From Argopecten irradians (lineage: Eukaryota > Mollusca > Bivalvia > Pectinida > Pectinidae): a DNA stretch of 64,000 nt. The notes below the pieces were generated by a model. That model saw only the letters and a program-made list of their open reading frames with translations. It ran no database searches and was not told the DNA's origin. Position numbers and translations under genes: made by a program. Of this stretch, positions 46,714 to 58,634 are shown piece by piece. The stretch covers positions 31,552,980 to 31,616,979 of the forward strand of contig NC_091144.1 in NCBI RefSeq assembly GCF_041381155.1. The letters run 5' to 3'. The stretch's first letter is position 1; the number at the start of each line of letters is the position of its first letter.

Positions 46714-47922
46714 CAGTAAAACCCCTTTAACTCGAACTGCAGCGGACCAGGTTCATAGTTCGAGGAATACGGGGTATTCGACTCATCCGAGGTTTGCCAA
46801 AATAGGCATAATTATGTACTGGCCACAGTCTGTGACGAACCTTGCATGTCAATAACGTTTGAAGTATTGTTTTCCAGCATTTAAAATATTTATATATATA
46901 TATAAGGGCGATATTCAATCGTTCAACGTTGTGAATTGCTGAAAATTGCTATTCTGTGACAAACCTTGCATGTCGATAACGTAGTAAGTATTGTTTTCTC
47001 CCATCTAAATTATTCATAACGGTGATTTTCAATCGTAATGTTAATAAAATGTGAATTTTATAAAAATTCATGTTGTGAAATGCTGAAAATTGCCACAGTC
47101 TGTGACAAACCTTGCATGTCGATAACGTAGTAAGTATTGTTTTCCAGCATTTAAAATATTTATAACGGTGATTTTCGATCGTAATGTTAATAAGATGTGT
47201 ATTTTATAAAAATGCACGTTGTGAAATGCTGAAGAGAATTTGAAGGTGAATTAGGCAGAGCAAATGTCTAGTTAGCTATCTACATGGAGGTCAAGAGGTA
47301 CAGTGCAGTATATTGATTAAAATTCGCCCATTCGCAGATGATTTTAAATGATTTAAAAATAATGCATAAGCGCTGTAGAAATTGCTAATCAAAATATTAC
47401 CGTATTTGAAAGGCACTAATGTAAGAGGAAACGCTGTTTACAGAAACCGGGAACGTTAAATGACCCAATTCGTAAAAAAAACAATATACGGAACGCATTG
47501 ATTAAAAAAAAAACCATTGATTTGCTGCATATGGATGAGCTTTGTCCTTTCAGCCTTAACTTAAACTAAAACATTAAATAGACTTGCAACCGTAGGATGG
47601 AAATTGAATACCGATAACATAATGAAATACGGAGCCGTGACTCGTTAGGACAATCCTCATTTCTGTTAAATAATCCAATTGACAACTTCCGCATCCATAC
47701 GATAGAAGCACTGTTCGACGAATAGATGGTTTCTTTACTATGCATTTGACGGGAACGGGATATATTTCTGTTCGAGGAATGAGGGGTATTCGACGAATAG
47801 CAGTTCGAGCTATCCGGGGTTTTATTACATAAATTATATAAGGGCACGGTCGGGACCATGCGATCAGTTCGAGGAATGGGGGTATTCGAGGAATGCGATT
47901 TCGAATTAGAGGGGTTATACTG
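46714..47922. mobile_element. pogo/Tc1-mariner-type non-autonomous element, 1.2 kb
   Basis: The left end CAGTAAAACCCCTTTAA and the reverse complement of the right end (CAGTATAACCCCTCTAA) match, and both ends are flanked by TA. TA duplications and CAGT...ACCCCT termini are typical of Tc1/mariner-pogo relatives. Subterminal GTTCGAGGAATRSGGGGTAT blocks recur at both ends. The interior has three copies of a unit of about 125-145 bp (ACCTTGCATGTCGATAACGT). No transposase is present, so mobility would need one supplied elsewhere. Confidence 0.85.
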
Positions 47923-49010
47923 TATATCATTGTGTTACGTAGCAAAACAGTAAAATGGTCCTTCTTTATAAGATTTACACTAACACTGCAACACTAACAC
48001 TGCACTGTATTGATAGTTTAAATCTGTCCTCGGACATATAGTCTTAATTTTGTAGCAATTATTATGACGCCAGTTTCCTCGCATGTCAAAAAGTGTTTAT
48101 ACCCTCTTGAGGCAGTTGTCACTGTGATAGGCTTCAGTAGATATCTTCTATATCAAAGTAGAAAGCCCACGCTCCGAATTTAGGTACATAACTATACTTT
48201 ATGTGTGTTTTTTTACCTATTGTGAATTTTTCAAAAAGGCATAAAGGGCCTAAAACGATGTTTTCTAACAAAACTTTGGGTATGCGCCAAGGGGATCCCT
48301 TGTGTCCATCTTTTGAACATATTATTTATTTTTTTTATTATTTTTGTTAATAAAAAATACGTCATTCTTTATTCTATACCCATTTATAATGATATGTATT
48401 AATCATTTTCATTACGAATTGATTTTCAAGCAAAAAAAATCAAATTTTGGATTTGGTCGAAATATTTGGCATGTTATCGACTTTGTCCACTCTTTTTAAA
48501 CCGTTTTAAAAACATGCTATAGGTATAATCTTATAACAGATACCTTTTCAAAAAAAATCAAAATCCGGGAAAATAGCATTTCATAAGCTGAAATGTAGCC
48601 AGGAGATTTTTTTAAAAGATCAATATTTGCCCTAGATGACTGTAAATTCAAATTTGATCATAGACAACAGTTTGTTATAGAATTTTATAAACTAACATAT
48701 ATACTGTGCTTAATGCTCTTTATTTGCAAGCGTTCAAGTGATAGGCAATCTTCCAATATAATCAGCTGATCAAAAATGGAATATATGGAAAAAATAAACA
48801 GAAAATTCGGCTCCATTATTTCGATAAATTGAACTTTTTAACTGCATAATTAATGGTTACTGAAACATCTGACTGCGCCCTTTAAGGCATTGCCTTCAGT
48901 CATATTATGTGATGTATTTATATGCGTTTAGAGTACGTTGCATACCGTATTTATATTTTTCCGGAAAATGATATCGGCATGCGCAGGTCTTCAGAGTGTA
49001 GTGGACATAA
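47923..49010. other. no supported gene
   Basis: AT-rich sequence with short, overlapping frames only. Confidence 0.4.
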
Positions 49011-49914
49011 CGCACAATGTTCGGTCACTTTTACGTCAAGCCGGAATTTCATTGGAAAAAGCGTTGAACAGTAAAATAATATTAGCGCAATACTATTTTT
49101 TTTTTTAAATTGAAAAACAGAAAGGATATATTTATTCAATTACGGGAGGATTTTTATCAAAATGTCTGCAATATTGTTTCTTCTATTGATGCGTTTTTGT
49201 TGAGAAAATGACGTTTTTTGGCGCGACAGATGTAACACGCATCTGTATGCGGTTTCAGTTAAAGAGTCACTGTGGTCATACTGAACACCACATGGCGGTA
49301 AAATTTGACCCAGAGATTCCCCGAAAACGTACTATCATGACGTCATTTCGTTATAATGAATTGTGACGTCATACTTCAAAATGGTGGAGTTTGTTTGTAG
49401 ACTTGCCGATCGAAAGATCCGAAGAGAAAAGACAAAAAAAGTGAAAAACCACAAATACACACAGTACACACAGTACAAAAAGGTACTAATTCATGACATA
49501 GAGACATGAATTGTTAAAATAAAAATACATTTTTCTTCTATTTTAAGAACATGTCAGAAAATATAGACTGCAACGTCGTTCTACTTTTTTATCGAACAAA
49601 ACCTTTGTCTTGCAGAAATGACACAAAATGAAATTTTTAGATTGACTGTTCTGTCACGCAAATTCACGACGTTGAAAAATGACTTTATATTAGGAATTAT
49701 GTTTTCTATTCAGAAGAAAATACGTTTTTGCTCAAATATACGTGTGCGAAATCTCTACTGAAAATTCAAAACAGTATTCGAAAAATTCCGTTGTTTCTTT
49801 GTCTTGCAGGTTTGCCGAATGTCGGAAATGACGTCAATTGCGCTCGTCATGTTATAAAATAATGGCGTCTTTTACATTCAATGACGTTACATGAAAGTGA
49901 CCGAACATTGTGCG
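49011..49914. mobile_element. inverted-repeat element of about 0.9 kb
   Basis: CGCACAATGTTCGGTCACTT at 49,011 is repeated in inverse complement ending at 49,914. No transposase frame is seen. The interior includes two TGACGTCA palindromes (near 49,339 and 49,366). I could not identify a flanking duplication, so the superfamily is open. Confidence 0.65.
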
Positions 49915-50126
49915 CGACGTCAGTGTTGATTGTTTACTTAATGTTACGGTTTTCGCTGTGTCTGGTGGTCGCTACTACATTGTTGTTGACCTATGTTTAT
50001 GTCATTTAAATACTATCTTGTTCTCTATTTTCTTCTCTTGCCTTTCTACCTATTCACATTCTTTCAATATCACAGAGAAATAACTCGTCGCTGTCAGGTA
50101 AGCAGTTATCACTATACAAATAATGC

Positions 50127-50580
50127 ATGGAAGAAGTTAAAATTCTGAGTGCTAACTGTCTGGGTGATGAAAATAAAAGAAAAGACGTGCTCCATTATTT
50201 AAGAAGTATGAATTTTAATATCTATTGCTTACAAGATACGCATTTTACTACAGTAATGGAAACTATGATAAGGTCGGAATGGGGACATACCTGTTATTTC
50301 AGCTCGTTTAGCTCAAACTCCAGAGGGGTGGCAGTTTTATTCAATAACAATTTTGAGGTCAAGATTTTAAAAGAGAAAAGGGACTTGCATGGAAATATGA
50401 TTGTTTCAGATGTGTAGACAAATGAAAAACATTTTACACTAATAAGTTTGTATGGTCCAAATTCAGATACCCCATCATATTATAGTAAATTACTAGAGGT
50501 TGCACAAGATTTTGGAAATGATCCTTTTATAATTTGTGTGGATTTTAACTTAGTCTTAGATCCTAGTTTAGATTAATCCA
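50127..50580 (+). pseudogene. LINE endonuclease region
   Basis: MEEVKILSANCLGDENKRKD opens the domain (the conserved Asn is in SANC). YCLQDTHFT follows (usual QE/QD-T-H), and SSNSRGVAVLFNN is the R-G-V-A-I/V-L block. A TAG at 50,415-50,417 interrupts it. The same frame then continues ISLYGPNSDTPSYY and VDFNLVLDPSLD (GDFN motif, here VDFN) to a stop at about 50,575. Weak matches continue in other frames to 50,760 (KQARLDYFF). Confidence 0.85.
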
Positions 50581-51229
50581 ATTATATGCATGTAAATAAC
50601 CCTAGGGCAAGAGAAATGTTGTTTTTTTTTAATAATAAATGAGCTTGGTTTGATTGACATTTATAGAAATAAACATCAAGATTGTAAAAGGTTTGCTTGG
50701 AGAAGAACAAGGCCAGTAAAACAGGCTAGACTAGACTATTTTTTTAATTTCAGAGAATCTTATTTCTAGTTTAAGAAAATATCGATCCGATCATTCTATG
50801 TCATACATAACTTTAAGTTTTAATGAATTTAGATAAGGCATAGGATTATGGAAGTTTAATAACTCCCTATTACATGATTTAGAATATCTTAACTTAATAA
50901 ATATTATTAACACATAACAGATATTAAAACTCAGTATGCTTTACCTATTTATAATCTGGAGAATTTGACTCAAATTTTAGATGATAATATTCAATTTTCA
51001 ATAGATGATCAACTTTTTTTAGAAACCCTTTTATTTGAGATCAGAAGGAAAACTTTTTCATACTCATCGTTTAAGAAAAAGCAAAGAACAAACCAAGAAT
51101 TGTCATAAAGGAAACTCATTAAAGAATTGGAAAATCAGGAAAATGTTAAGAAGAATTAGCAAAAGCACAGAAAAAACTAGAGTCCCTCAGAAAACATAAT
51201 CTTAAAGGAAGTATACTAAGGTCAAAAGT

Positions 51230-52465
51230 GAAATGGGTCGAAGAGGGGGAAAAATCAAATTTTTTTTTAGTTTGAAAAACAGGAATTTTGTCACTAAAAT
51301 TATACCAGTAATTGAAAAAGATGATGGAGAGATTAAAACAGATCAAGATGAAATTTTAACTGAAGTTAAGCAGTTCTATGAAAATCTATTTTCAGAAGAA
51401 TTAGAATTACATGATACTAACTTAAATGAATATCTTGACATGATAGTATACCAAAACTGAATCCAACAGTTTAGAGGGTAATATAAAGGGGCAGGTGTTA
51501 CTTTAAAAAAATATATGAAAAATAATGAAAGTCCTGGATCAGATGGCTTCACTGTAGAATTTTTAACATGTTTTTTGAAACAGCTTGGTCATTTTGTAGT
51601 CAGTTCGATTCAACATGGGTTTAATACTAACAAACTTTCAGTAACACAAAGGCATGGAATCATAACTTGTTTACCTCAGGGAGATAAGCCAAGACAGTAT
51701 ATTAAAACTTGGAGACCAATTTCACTCTTGAATACAATATATAAAATTACATCAGGCACTATTGCTAATAGAATTAGAAAAGTTTTAGACACTATTATAA
51801 ACACAGATCAGTCTGGATTTATATCAGGAAGATATATTGGTGAGAACACAAGAATTATATATGATATTATGCATTATGTAGATGAAAATGATATTCCGGG
51901 TATGTTGTTAAATGTGGATTTTGAAAAAGCGTTTGATTCGGTCAGTTGGAATTTTATTGATAATGTACTTAACTTCTTTAACTTCGGAAATGACATACGA
52001 AAATGGGTGAATGTTTTTCAAAATGGTTCTAATTCAACTGTTAACCAGGGGGGAATTTGTCTCCATTTTTCTTATCAATAGAGGATGTCGACAAGGTGAT
52101 CCTATCTCCCCATATTTGTTTATTCTCTGTGCTGAAGTTTTAGGAATTAGAATTAGCAATAATGTAAACATTAAGGGTATTAACATTGATGACACTCCTA
52201 TATTACTATCCAAATATGCTGATGATACATCTGTTATATTAGATGGGTCAAGACAATCATTAAGGGAAACATTGAAAGAATTGAAAAAATATGCAGAAAT
52301 ATCTGGCTTAGAAGTAAACAAGGGTAAGACTGAAGTAATTTGGATAGGGAATAAGAAATATAGTGATGAACAATATTGTCCAGAAAGGAACTTGCATTGG
52401 GGAAAAAGGAGTTTTACAGTTTTGGGTATTGATTTTAATGTAGAATACATAGAATGGTAAAAATG
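51230..52465 (+). pseudogene. LINE reverse transcriptase region
   Basis: After a coiled basic stretch (SKVKWVEEGEKS-like, in broken frames) the RT blocks read NNESPGSDGFTVEF, KTWRPISLLNTIYKITSG, DQSGFISGRYIGENTR and MLLNVDFEKAFDSVSWNFID (motif A Asp). After a frameshift near 52,060 follow GCRQGDPISPYLFILCAEVL and LLSKYADDTSVILDGS, the catalytic YADD. Stops and shifts occur at about 51,460, 52,080 and 52,458. Confidence 0.9.
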
Positions 52466-52805
52466 AATTATGACAAGAAACTTATTTAACTTAAACCAAT
52501 TCTGAATATATGGAATAAACGAATTCTTACACCTATCGGCAAAGTGCAAGTTATTAATTCGCTACTAATTTCACAGCTTAATCACCTCTTCATAGCACTG
52601 CCAAATTCTGATATATATTTCATAAAAGCTCTTAACTCAGAAATATTTAAATTCCTTTTGAACAGTAAAGAAGATAAGGTGAAGAGAGATATTATTATAA
52701 AGGAATACAGTGAAGGCGGTCTTAGAATGATAGAAATATACTCTTTTATCAGGGCTCTCAAGTTAACATGGATCAGAAGATTATACACAAGGTCAAGTAA
52801 ATGGC

Positions 52806-53343
52806 GGTTCTGCCCTGCAGGTAGGGCGTTAGAATTGTACCTGCTGCCCCTATTGCATGATCGTAAAAGGCGACTAAATTTAGGATCTTATATTTTCTCT
52901 TCTTCCTAACTGACTTTATCTTTCCTAATGCCTGTCTTGGCACCGCCTCACTTTTGGCCTTGAGGTGAGCGTTCGCCCCTGTGAGGAAGGCTCTGGGTTC
53001 TGTCCCCTAGTCGAGACACACCAAAGTCTATAAAAGTGGTAGTTTCTGCTCCTGCTTAGCGCTCAGCATACAGGGAGTGGGACGACTGGTTCGCCCGTTG
53101 TCAGTATAATGTGACCGGGTGGGGTGTGTTGCTTGGTGTCTTCGGCGGCATGCTTCAGTGATATAGCACTATAAAAAGGGCAACAGTTCCACTATACAAG
53201 AAGACATAACATGAATATATCGCAGTCTCCCAAAACACGCACCTCGCACAACATACACGCAACACACCGCATACATGGGAGGCCGTCCTTACATGACCAT
53301 AGCTGTTAATAGGACGTTAATTAATCAAACAAACAAACAAACA
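52806..53343 (+). mobile_element. full-length SINE with target-site duplication
   Basis: Reference copy for the family. The 5' end is CCCTGCAGGTAGGGC (52,813), the B-box-like motif reads GGGTTCTGTCCCC (53,000 region), two TATAAAA motifs are present, and it ends TAATAGGACGTTAATTAATC followed by CAAA repeats. AAGTAAATGGC at 52,795-52,805 and 53,344-53,354 is a direct 11-bp target duplication. The length of about 530 bases is long for a SINE. Removing it rejoins the LINE frame (SSKW to SKWQ). Confidence 0.95.
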
Positions 53344-54150
53344 AAGTAAATGGCAAGTGATTCTAAAAACCAATATTAACACAAACATTATGGCTAATTG
53401 TGGAGAAGGATATATTGAAGAATGTGAATCTAAATGTAATAATCAATTTTGGAAAGATGTTTTTAATTCTTGGAATTGTCTTATTAAGAAACAAACAGTT
53501 AAATGATCATGATATATCAGGCATTTCGAAAACACCTATTTCGTACAATAGGGATATAATAATAAATAGGAATATGGTATTTTATAAAAACTGGTACAAG
53601 AACAATGTTATTTTTCTTAGTGACCTTTTGAAATGTCCATACTCGTTAAGTGGTTACAATTTTCATGAATTTACAAAAAAAAAAATGTTAATACTAATTT
53701 TTAACTTACCAGGGAATTATAAATTCATGTAGAGAGTACTTATCTCACAAACAGTTTGATAATTTCAATCTGTCATATCCATTTATACCCCATAATTTAG
53801 AAATTTTTATTAAACATAAAAAGGGATCAAAAGATTTCTACCACATACTTTGTCAAAATAACACTAGGTCTTCTGGTAAAGGAAAATGGAACAATTTATT
53901 TGAAATTAATGAGGAAACTTGGAAGAAATATACTTGACTCCTTTCTCTGTTACTTCAAGCTCAAAACCTTAATGGCTACAATACAGTATAAATCAACATA
54001 TCCTCACAAAAAACTCATATGTATTTAAAATTGGCTTATCTGAAAATCCACATTGCTTTTTTCTGTAACACAGAAATAGAAACAATAACACAAATATTTT
54101 GGGAATGCAGAGAAGTACAATTATTTTTTGAAAATTTTTAATTGTTGCTA
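53344..54150 (+). pseudogene. LINE C-terminal region, part 1
   Basis: Continues from the SINE with SKWQVILKTNI and CNNQFWKDVFNSWNCLIKKQ. After a frameshift come INRNMVFYKNWYKNNVIFLS and DLLKCPYSLSGYNFHEFTKK, the conserved segment before the terminal zinc-finger-like domain. It ends IETITQIFWECREVQLFFEN, the E-T-x-x-x-x-F-W-x-C part of that domain, immediately before the Helitron-like insertion. Confidence 0.8.
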
Positions 54151-55612
54151 GATTTATTATTAGGGATTTCCATTTACGGATGGAAATCCCTATTGTTATT
54201 GTTATGTTTTTTCTTAATTTTTTTCTTTTTTTTCTTATTTCCACAAATCTTGTTAGCAGGATATCTCACTAACGGACTAATGTACGACGCTCAACTTTGG
54301 ACACGTTATGAACGTACATAAGATCTTGAAATGTGCGTTCGATTTTTTTACAATAATGTTCAAGGTCAAGGTCACAGACGTAAAAAACAACTTTTTTCGA
54401 CCAAACTTTAAACGTTCAAAGCTTCATAACCGTACGCTATTCAACGTGTGCATTTCGTTATTTATGTAGATCGCGATATCGAACGTTTTTTTCTTATTAT
54501 TTGTTATCAGAGATTATGTCTAGGTCAAGAGTTCGCTAGAGGGTCAAATGAGGTCAAACAAAGATCAAAAATGAGCTTTACCATAGAAATGTTTTGAAAG
54601 GCGCATATGAAAGAATATGCTCTCAAGCACATAAAATGACCAATTTCAAGGTCATATGATTTAAAATGGCGGAGATATTGGACATTAAAAATCGAAATTT
54701 TTATTTTTACTTGGCGCAGACTTTGAAATTTCAAAGAGAAATGTTTTGAATTGGATGTTAAAAAACATGCTCTCAGACACATATAATGACTAATTCCATT
54801 GTTATATTATTCAAAATGGCGGAGATATAGGACATCAAAAATCGAAATTTCTATTTTTTTTTGTCCTTGCGACAGTTGTTTCAGCGGCTTTAAACCTGTA
54901 TATACAGAGTTAATTTTTCGTACCTATGTTGCATGAACTTTTGTCTTCAAACATTATGAATTCCAATGGGTTATATAGAAAAATGGCGGAAATATAGCTC
55001 TCCAAATATGGCAATTTGTTCCATTTCCTCCTTTTATTCCGTAATCTCTGGCCTCGTAGCGCCTTTATTATTTAATGTAGGGTGTTGATTTTTTGTAAAT
55101 TGAGACTCTGGCCTATTGTCTCTACAGGGTTATAATTTCGAAATCATGAATTCGAAAATGGCGGAAATATAGCCCTCCAAATATTGCAATTCAAATCCCA
55201 TTAAAATTGGGAATTTTTTTTTCTCACCAGAGTCCCGCTGATTGGCTCAGCACTGTTCGTTCGTCCTTGTGTGCAAATTGAAATCGTATATCGTGCGTGT
55301 CTGCCTGTCCATCCCTCCATCCATCATTCAGTCCGTCTGTCTGTCCATTCGTTTGTTCGTGGGTTTGTTTTGTTTGTCTATCTGACTTAATGAAATATAT
55401 CTCAAAGTATGTGTGTGCTGTACGCAGTGTGTGTCCTGTCATTTCGTACGAACATACAGATTAATAGACTGTCTATTGAGACAAAACAAAATACCAACCA
55501 CTTAGATTTGTTATAGTGGAATCACGGTCGACATACACGACATGTTGTCAAGCATTTAAATTGAACACGGCGGCGGTACCGCATCTACATGTAGCTCACT
55601 ACAGGCCTACAC

Positions 55613-55929
55613 CATCCTCGATACTCCAGGGCTTCCGATCACTTACGATCTCTACACCCCTGGACTATCTCATAGTGAAATTGAAGGCAGCTCAGCTGAA
55701 AACATTTGACCAATCACAGGCTAGCAAATATTTCATTTGAAGACTACAGAGAGAGCAACGCCTAACATCAAAGCCACAGAGTTAACCGCAGTGTACAGTT
55801 ATACGGCTCTTTTGATGTACATCAAGTGACTAAGTTACCTGTTCTATTCTGTTGCCTCCAGTTTTACTATGAGATAGTCCAGGGGTGTAGAGATCGTTAG
55901 TGATCGGAACCCCTGGAATATCGAGGATG
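55613..55929. mobile_element. fold-back MITE with 9-bp flanking duplication
   Basis: Arms of about 68 bases (55,613-55,681 and 55,862-55,929) are inverse complements with only a few mismatches; they begin CATCCTCGATA and contain CTCTACACCCCTGGACTATC. GGCCTACAC flanks both sides (55,604-55,612 and 55,930-55,938). A 9-bp duplication would suit a MULE-type element; if one base belongs to the ends it becomes 8 bp and hAT-type. Confidence 0.85.
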
Positions 55930-56566
55930 GGCCTACACATGGCTGGCATTTTGTTTACCCCTCAACGACACGTGGCTTTTTAAATATAAAACCGGAAACG
56001 ATGGTGATTTGCTGCCGTTTACTCAACTAAATGTGTAGTCGGCGGCCATAACAAATGTGTGAAATAGAAGGGTCTCAGAAGTATTTCATTGTGCAGAGTT
56101 GTTTAATTTCACAAATGAGATATACCATGGGGGCAGCGGGGTATGGACGATGCATTAGAAATATGCCGCTGACGTAGCGTAGGCCAAATCTTTCCTCCGA
56201 TTTCACGTTTTAAGAGGTATCGCGAGCTAACTATATATTAGGCAAAAACACATTTTAAAAGCCTAATAATATAGGCAGGTTTAGCGAACTGACACCCGCG
56301 CAGTGTTGCGTGTTAATAATCACATAAAATTGGTTGTTAAAATATGGCGGCTTCCTTTCACATATATCACACAAAATTAGATTTCATTTAAAAATATAGT
56401 ATAAATTTTAATATCCCATCATAGGCAGTGATTCGTTCAATACACATGTATGTTTCACACGACAGGCAGTGATCCATTCAGTTGATTTTATTGCGTGAGT
56501 CCCATAAAATTGTAATTTGAAAACAAAATTTCAGAACTTAAAAACTTTTTAAGACCTTAACATGAG

Positions 56567-57094
56567 CCCTGCAGGTAGGGCGTTAGAATTGTACCTGCTG
56601 CCCCTATTGCATGATCGTAAAAGGCGACTAAATTTAGGATCTTATCTTTTCTTTTCTTCCTAACAGACTTTATCTTTCCTAATGCCTTCCTTGGCACCGC
56701 CTCACTTTTGGCCTTGCGTTGAGCGTTCGCCCCTGTGAGGAAGGCTCTGGGTTCTGTCCCCTGGCCGAGACACACCAAAGTCTATAAAAGTGGTAGTTTC
56801 TGCTCCTGCTTAGCGCTCAGCAAACGGGGAGTGGGACGACTGGTTCGCCCGTTGTCAGTATAATGTGACCGGGTGGGGTGTGTTGCTTGGTGTCTTCGGC
56901 GGCATGCTTCAGTGATATAGCACTATAAAAAGGGCAATAGTTCCACTATACAAGAAGACATAACATGAATTTACCGCAGTCTCCCAAAACACGCACCTCG
57001 CACAACATACACGCAACACACCGCATACATGGGAGGCCGTCCTTACATGACCATAGCTGTTAATAGGACGTTAATTAATCAAACAAACAAACAA
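56567..57094 (+). mobile_element. full-length SINE
   Basis: Nearly identical to the copy at 52,813-53,343 from CCCTGCAGGTAGGGC to the CAAA tail, so a recent insertion. Flanks share only AACAT, so the duplication is unclear. Confidence 0.95.
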
Positions 57095-57778
57095 AGTGAT
57101 AACATCAACTAACAACAACTTGGTGCATTGTCTAGACAGTTTATGCGTCGAAGTCTAGATGAAGAACTTTTTAAGGTAGTCCCTTCATCTTCGACTAATT
57201 GAGATTTTACTGTGTATCTTTACAGCAGGCAAAAAATATGCCACTTCATGTATGTGTTATTTATGTGTATATTTATTTCATCGTAATGCGTTCTAACTTT
57301 CAACTTTTTCAGCGCTGTTTGTTCGTCCATGTGTGCAAATTGTGATCACCGTATCGTGATTGTCCAATCTGTCTGTCCATTAATTCATGTGTTCGTGTGT
57401 TTGTTTGTCTGAGTTAATAAAATCAAATATGGAAGTATGTTCGTGGCATATGTCTGTAACCGGAAGTGTACACAGTCCGATTAAAAGACGGATGGAATGA
57501 AGGACACGTTGATACCCGTGTTCAACCAGATACATTGTGTATGTAATTATTATATTCGTTCTTTCTTTCTTTTTTTGTTCGTTTGTTATTTTCGTTCGAT
57601 AGTTATTGTTTTCTTTCTTTCACTCGGGTGTGCGTTTGTTCGTTCTTTCGACCGTTTGTTCGCTCATTAAAGATAGTTCGATTTTATGCAAAGAGAAAAT
57701 TATCAAAATGATCATCTGATCGATAACATGATTATTTGCTGGATGGAAATCCCGTGTTTTGATCGCGATCAAATCTAG

Positions 57779-58070
57779 TTTATTCCTTTTTCATTCAATA
57801 AAAAGACTATCATTTTTGGTATACCCAACAATAGAAACATATATTACAAAACTGATAACCTCATTTTACTCATTTTGAAACAATACGTTTACAGATCTAG
57901 ATGTCTACAACAAAACCTATCAATAACATCATTAAAAACTATTATAAAGGAAAACTATGATATTCAGAAATACATTAGTATTGGCAAAGAAAATAAATGT
58001 AAAGAAGAATTCAATTAAGATTGGAAAAATGGATTAAGCTTATATAAATTACACCCAATCTCTGACAGCA
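57779..58070 (+). pseudogene. LINE C-terminal region, part 2
   Basis: After the Helitron-like element the sequence reads IIFGIPNNRNIYYKTDNLIL and LILKQYVYRSRCLQQNLSI, the typical closing segment of L1/Tx1 ORF2 (I-L-F-G ... Y-I-Y-x-x-R-C), with stops. It matches in layout the LINE fragment at 45,010-45,336. Confidence 0.75.
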
Positions 58071-58165
58071 CGTCTTGAAATACAATGAAATTATATATCT
58101 GATTATTTTAAAGTAGTAACCTATAACTTTGTGGAACTGCAAACCTCCAGCGAATATATTCCATA

Positions 58166-58178
58166 CTATACTCTCTCT

Positions 58179-58250
<72 letters not shown>
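58166..58250 (+). repeat. CT microsatellite
   Basis: About 80 bases of nearly pure CT dinucleotide repeat. The Leu/Ser-rich frame across it is an artefact of the repeat. Confidence 0.95.
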
Positions 58251-58251
<1 letters not shown>

Positions 58252-58634
58252 TTCTCCCATCTCTTTCTTCCCCTATTGTACATGTAATAATGCAGATGAT
58301 TATTTATAGCTATGAAAATTCATATTGAAATGTATTTGTTTACTAAGTAAGGATGAGGAAATGTATTACTGTTGTATGAAATATGAACACCACGAATTTA
58401 AAGCGTTTTACTTGTCTTTTTTCATTTCAGGAAGCGTCCCACTGGTGAAAATGCATCCCTAGACCGAAGAGTAACTGACAAACGACAACTGCTTTAGTTA
58501 TCGTCAATGAGAATAAGAATCGGTTCATACAAAGGCCCATACCAACAACAGGTACGATGAGTACAACTAAGGACAACGTGCTGTGCGGAATCACATTTAA
58601 GTAGATGTGAACTGCAACATCACAAAATACCAAT

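Larger units (their letters stand above)
54161..57778 (+). mobile_element. Helitron-like non-autonomous element, about 3.6 kb
   Basis: The 5' end carries a 13-bp-stem hairpin, TAGGGATTTCCAT-TTACGG-ATGGAAATCCCTA (54,161-54,192). The 3' end reads GGATGGAAATCCC, then TTGATCGCGATCAA (perfect 14-bp palindrome) and AT-CTAG, followed by T. A 3' hairpin followed by CTRR is the Helitron signature. The shared GGATGGAAATCCC gives subterminal inverted similarity. The LINE reading resumes directly after it. The interior contains repeated AAAATGGCGGA segments, a fold-back element (55,613-55,929), a SINE (56,567-57,094), and a duplicated block (55,236-55,400 and 57,310-57,420). No Rep/helicase gene is present. 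Confidence 0.6.
50127..58070 (+). mobile_element. degenerate L1/Tx1-like LINE, interrupted twice
   Basis: Endonuclease, RT and carboxy-terminal Cys-rich domain are readable in order on the plus strand with many stops. The body is split by a SINE (52,806-53,343) and by a 3.6-kb Helitron-like element (54,161-57,778); coding sense resumes after each. An ORF1 protein was not found upstream. The 3' end near 58,070 is approximate. Confidence 0.85.

Noticed and set aside
47566-47945. Overlapping frames of about 100-120 codons on the minus strand
   Set aside because: They lie in the pogo-type element, in two frames at once, and show no transposase motif.
55224-55442. Thr/Gln/Asp-rich minus-strand frame
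   Set aside because: Low-complexity GTCTGTCC-type repeat inside the Helitron-like element.
58131-58328. 65-codon Leu/Ser-rich frame
   Set aside because: It is translation of the CT microsatellite.
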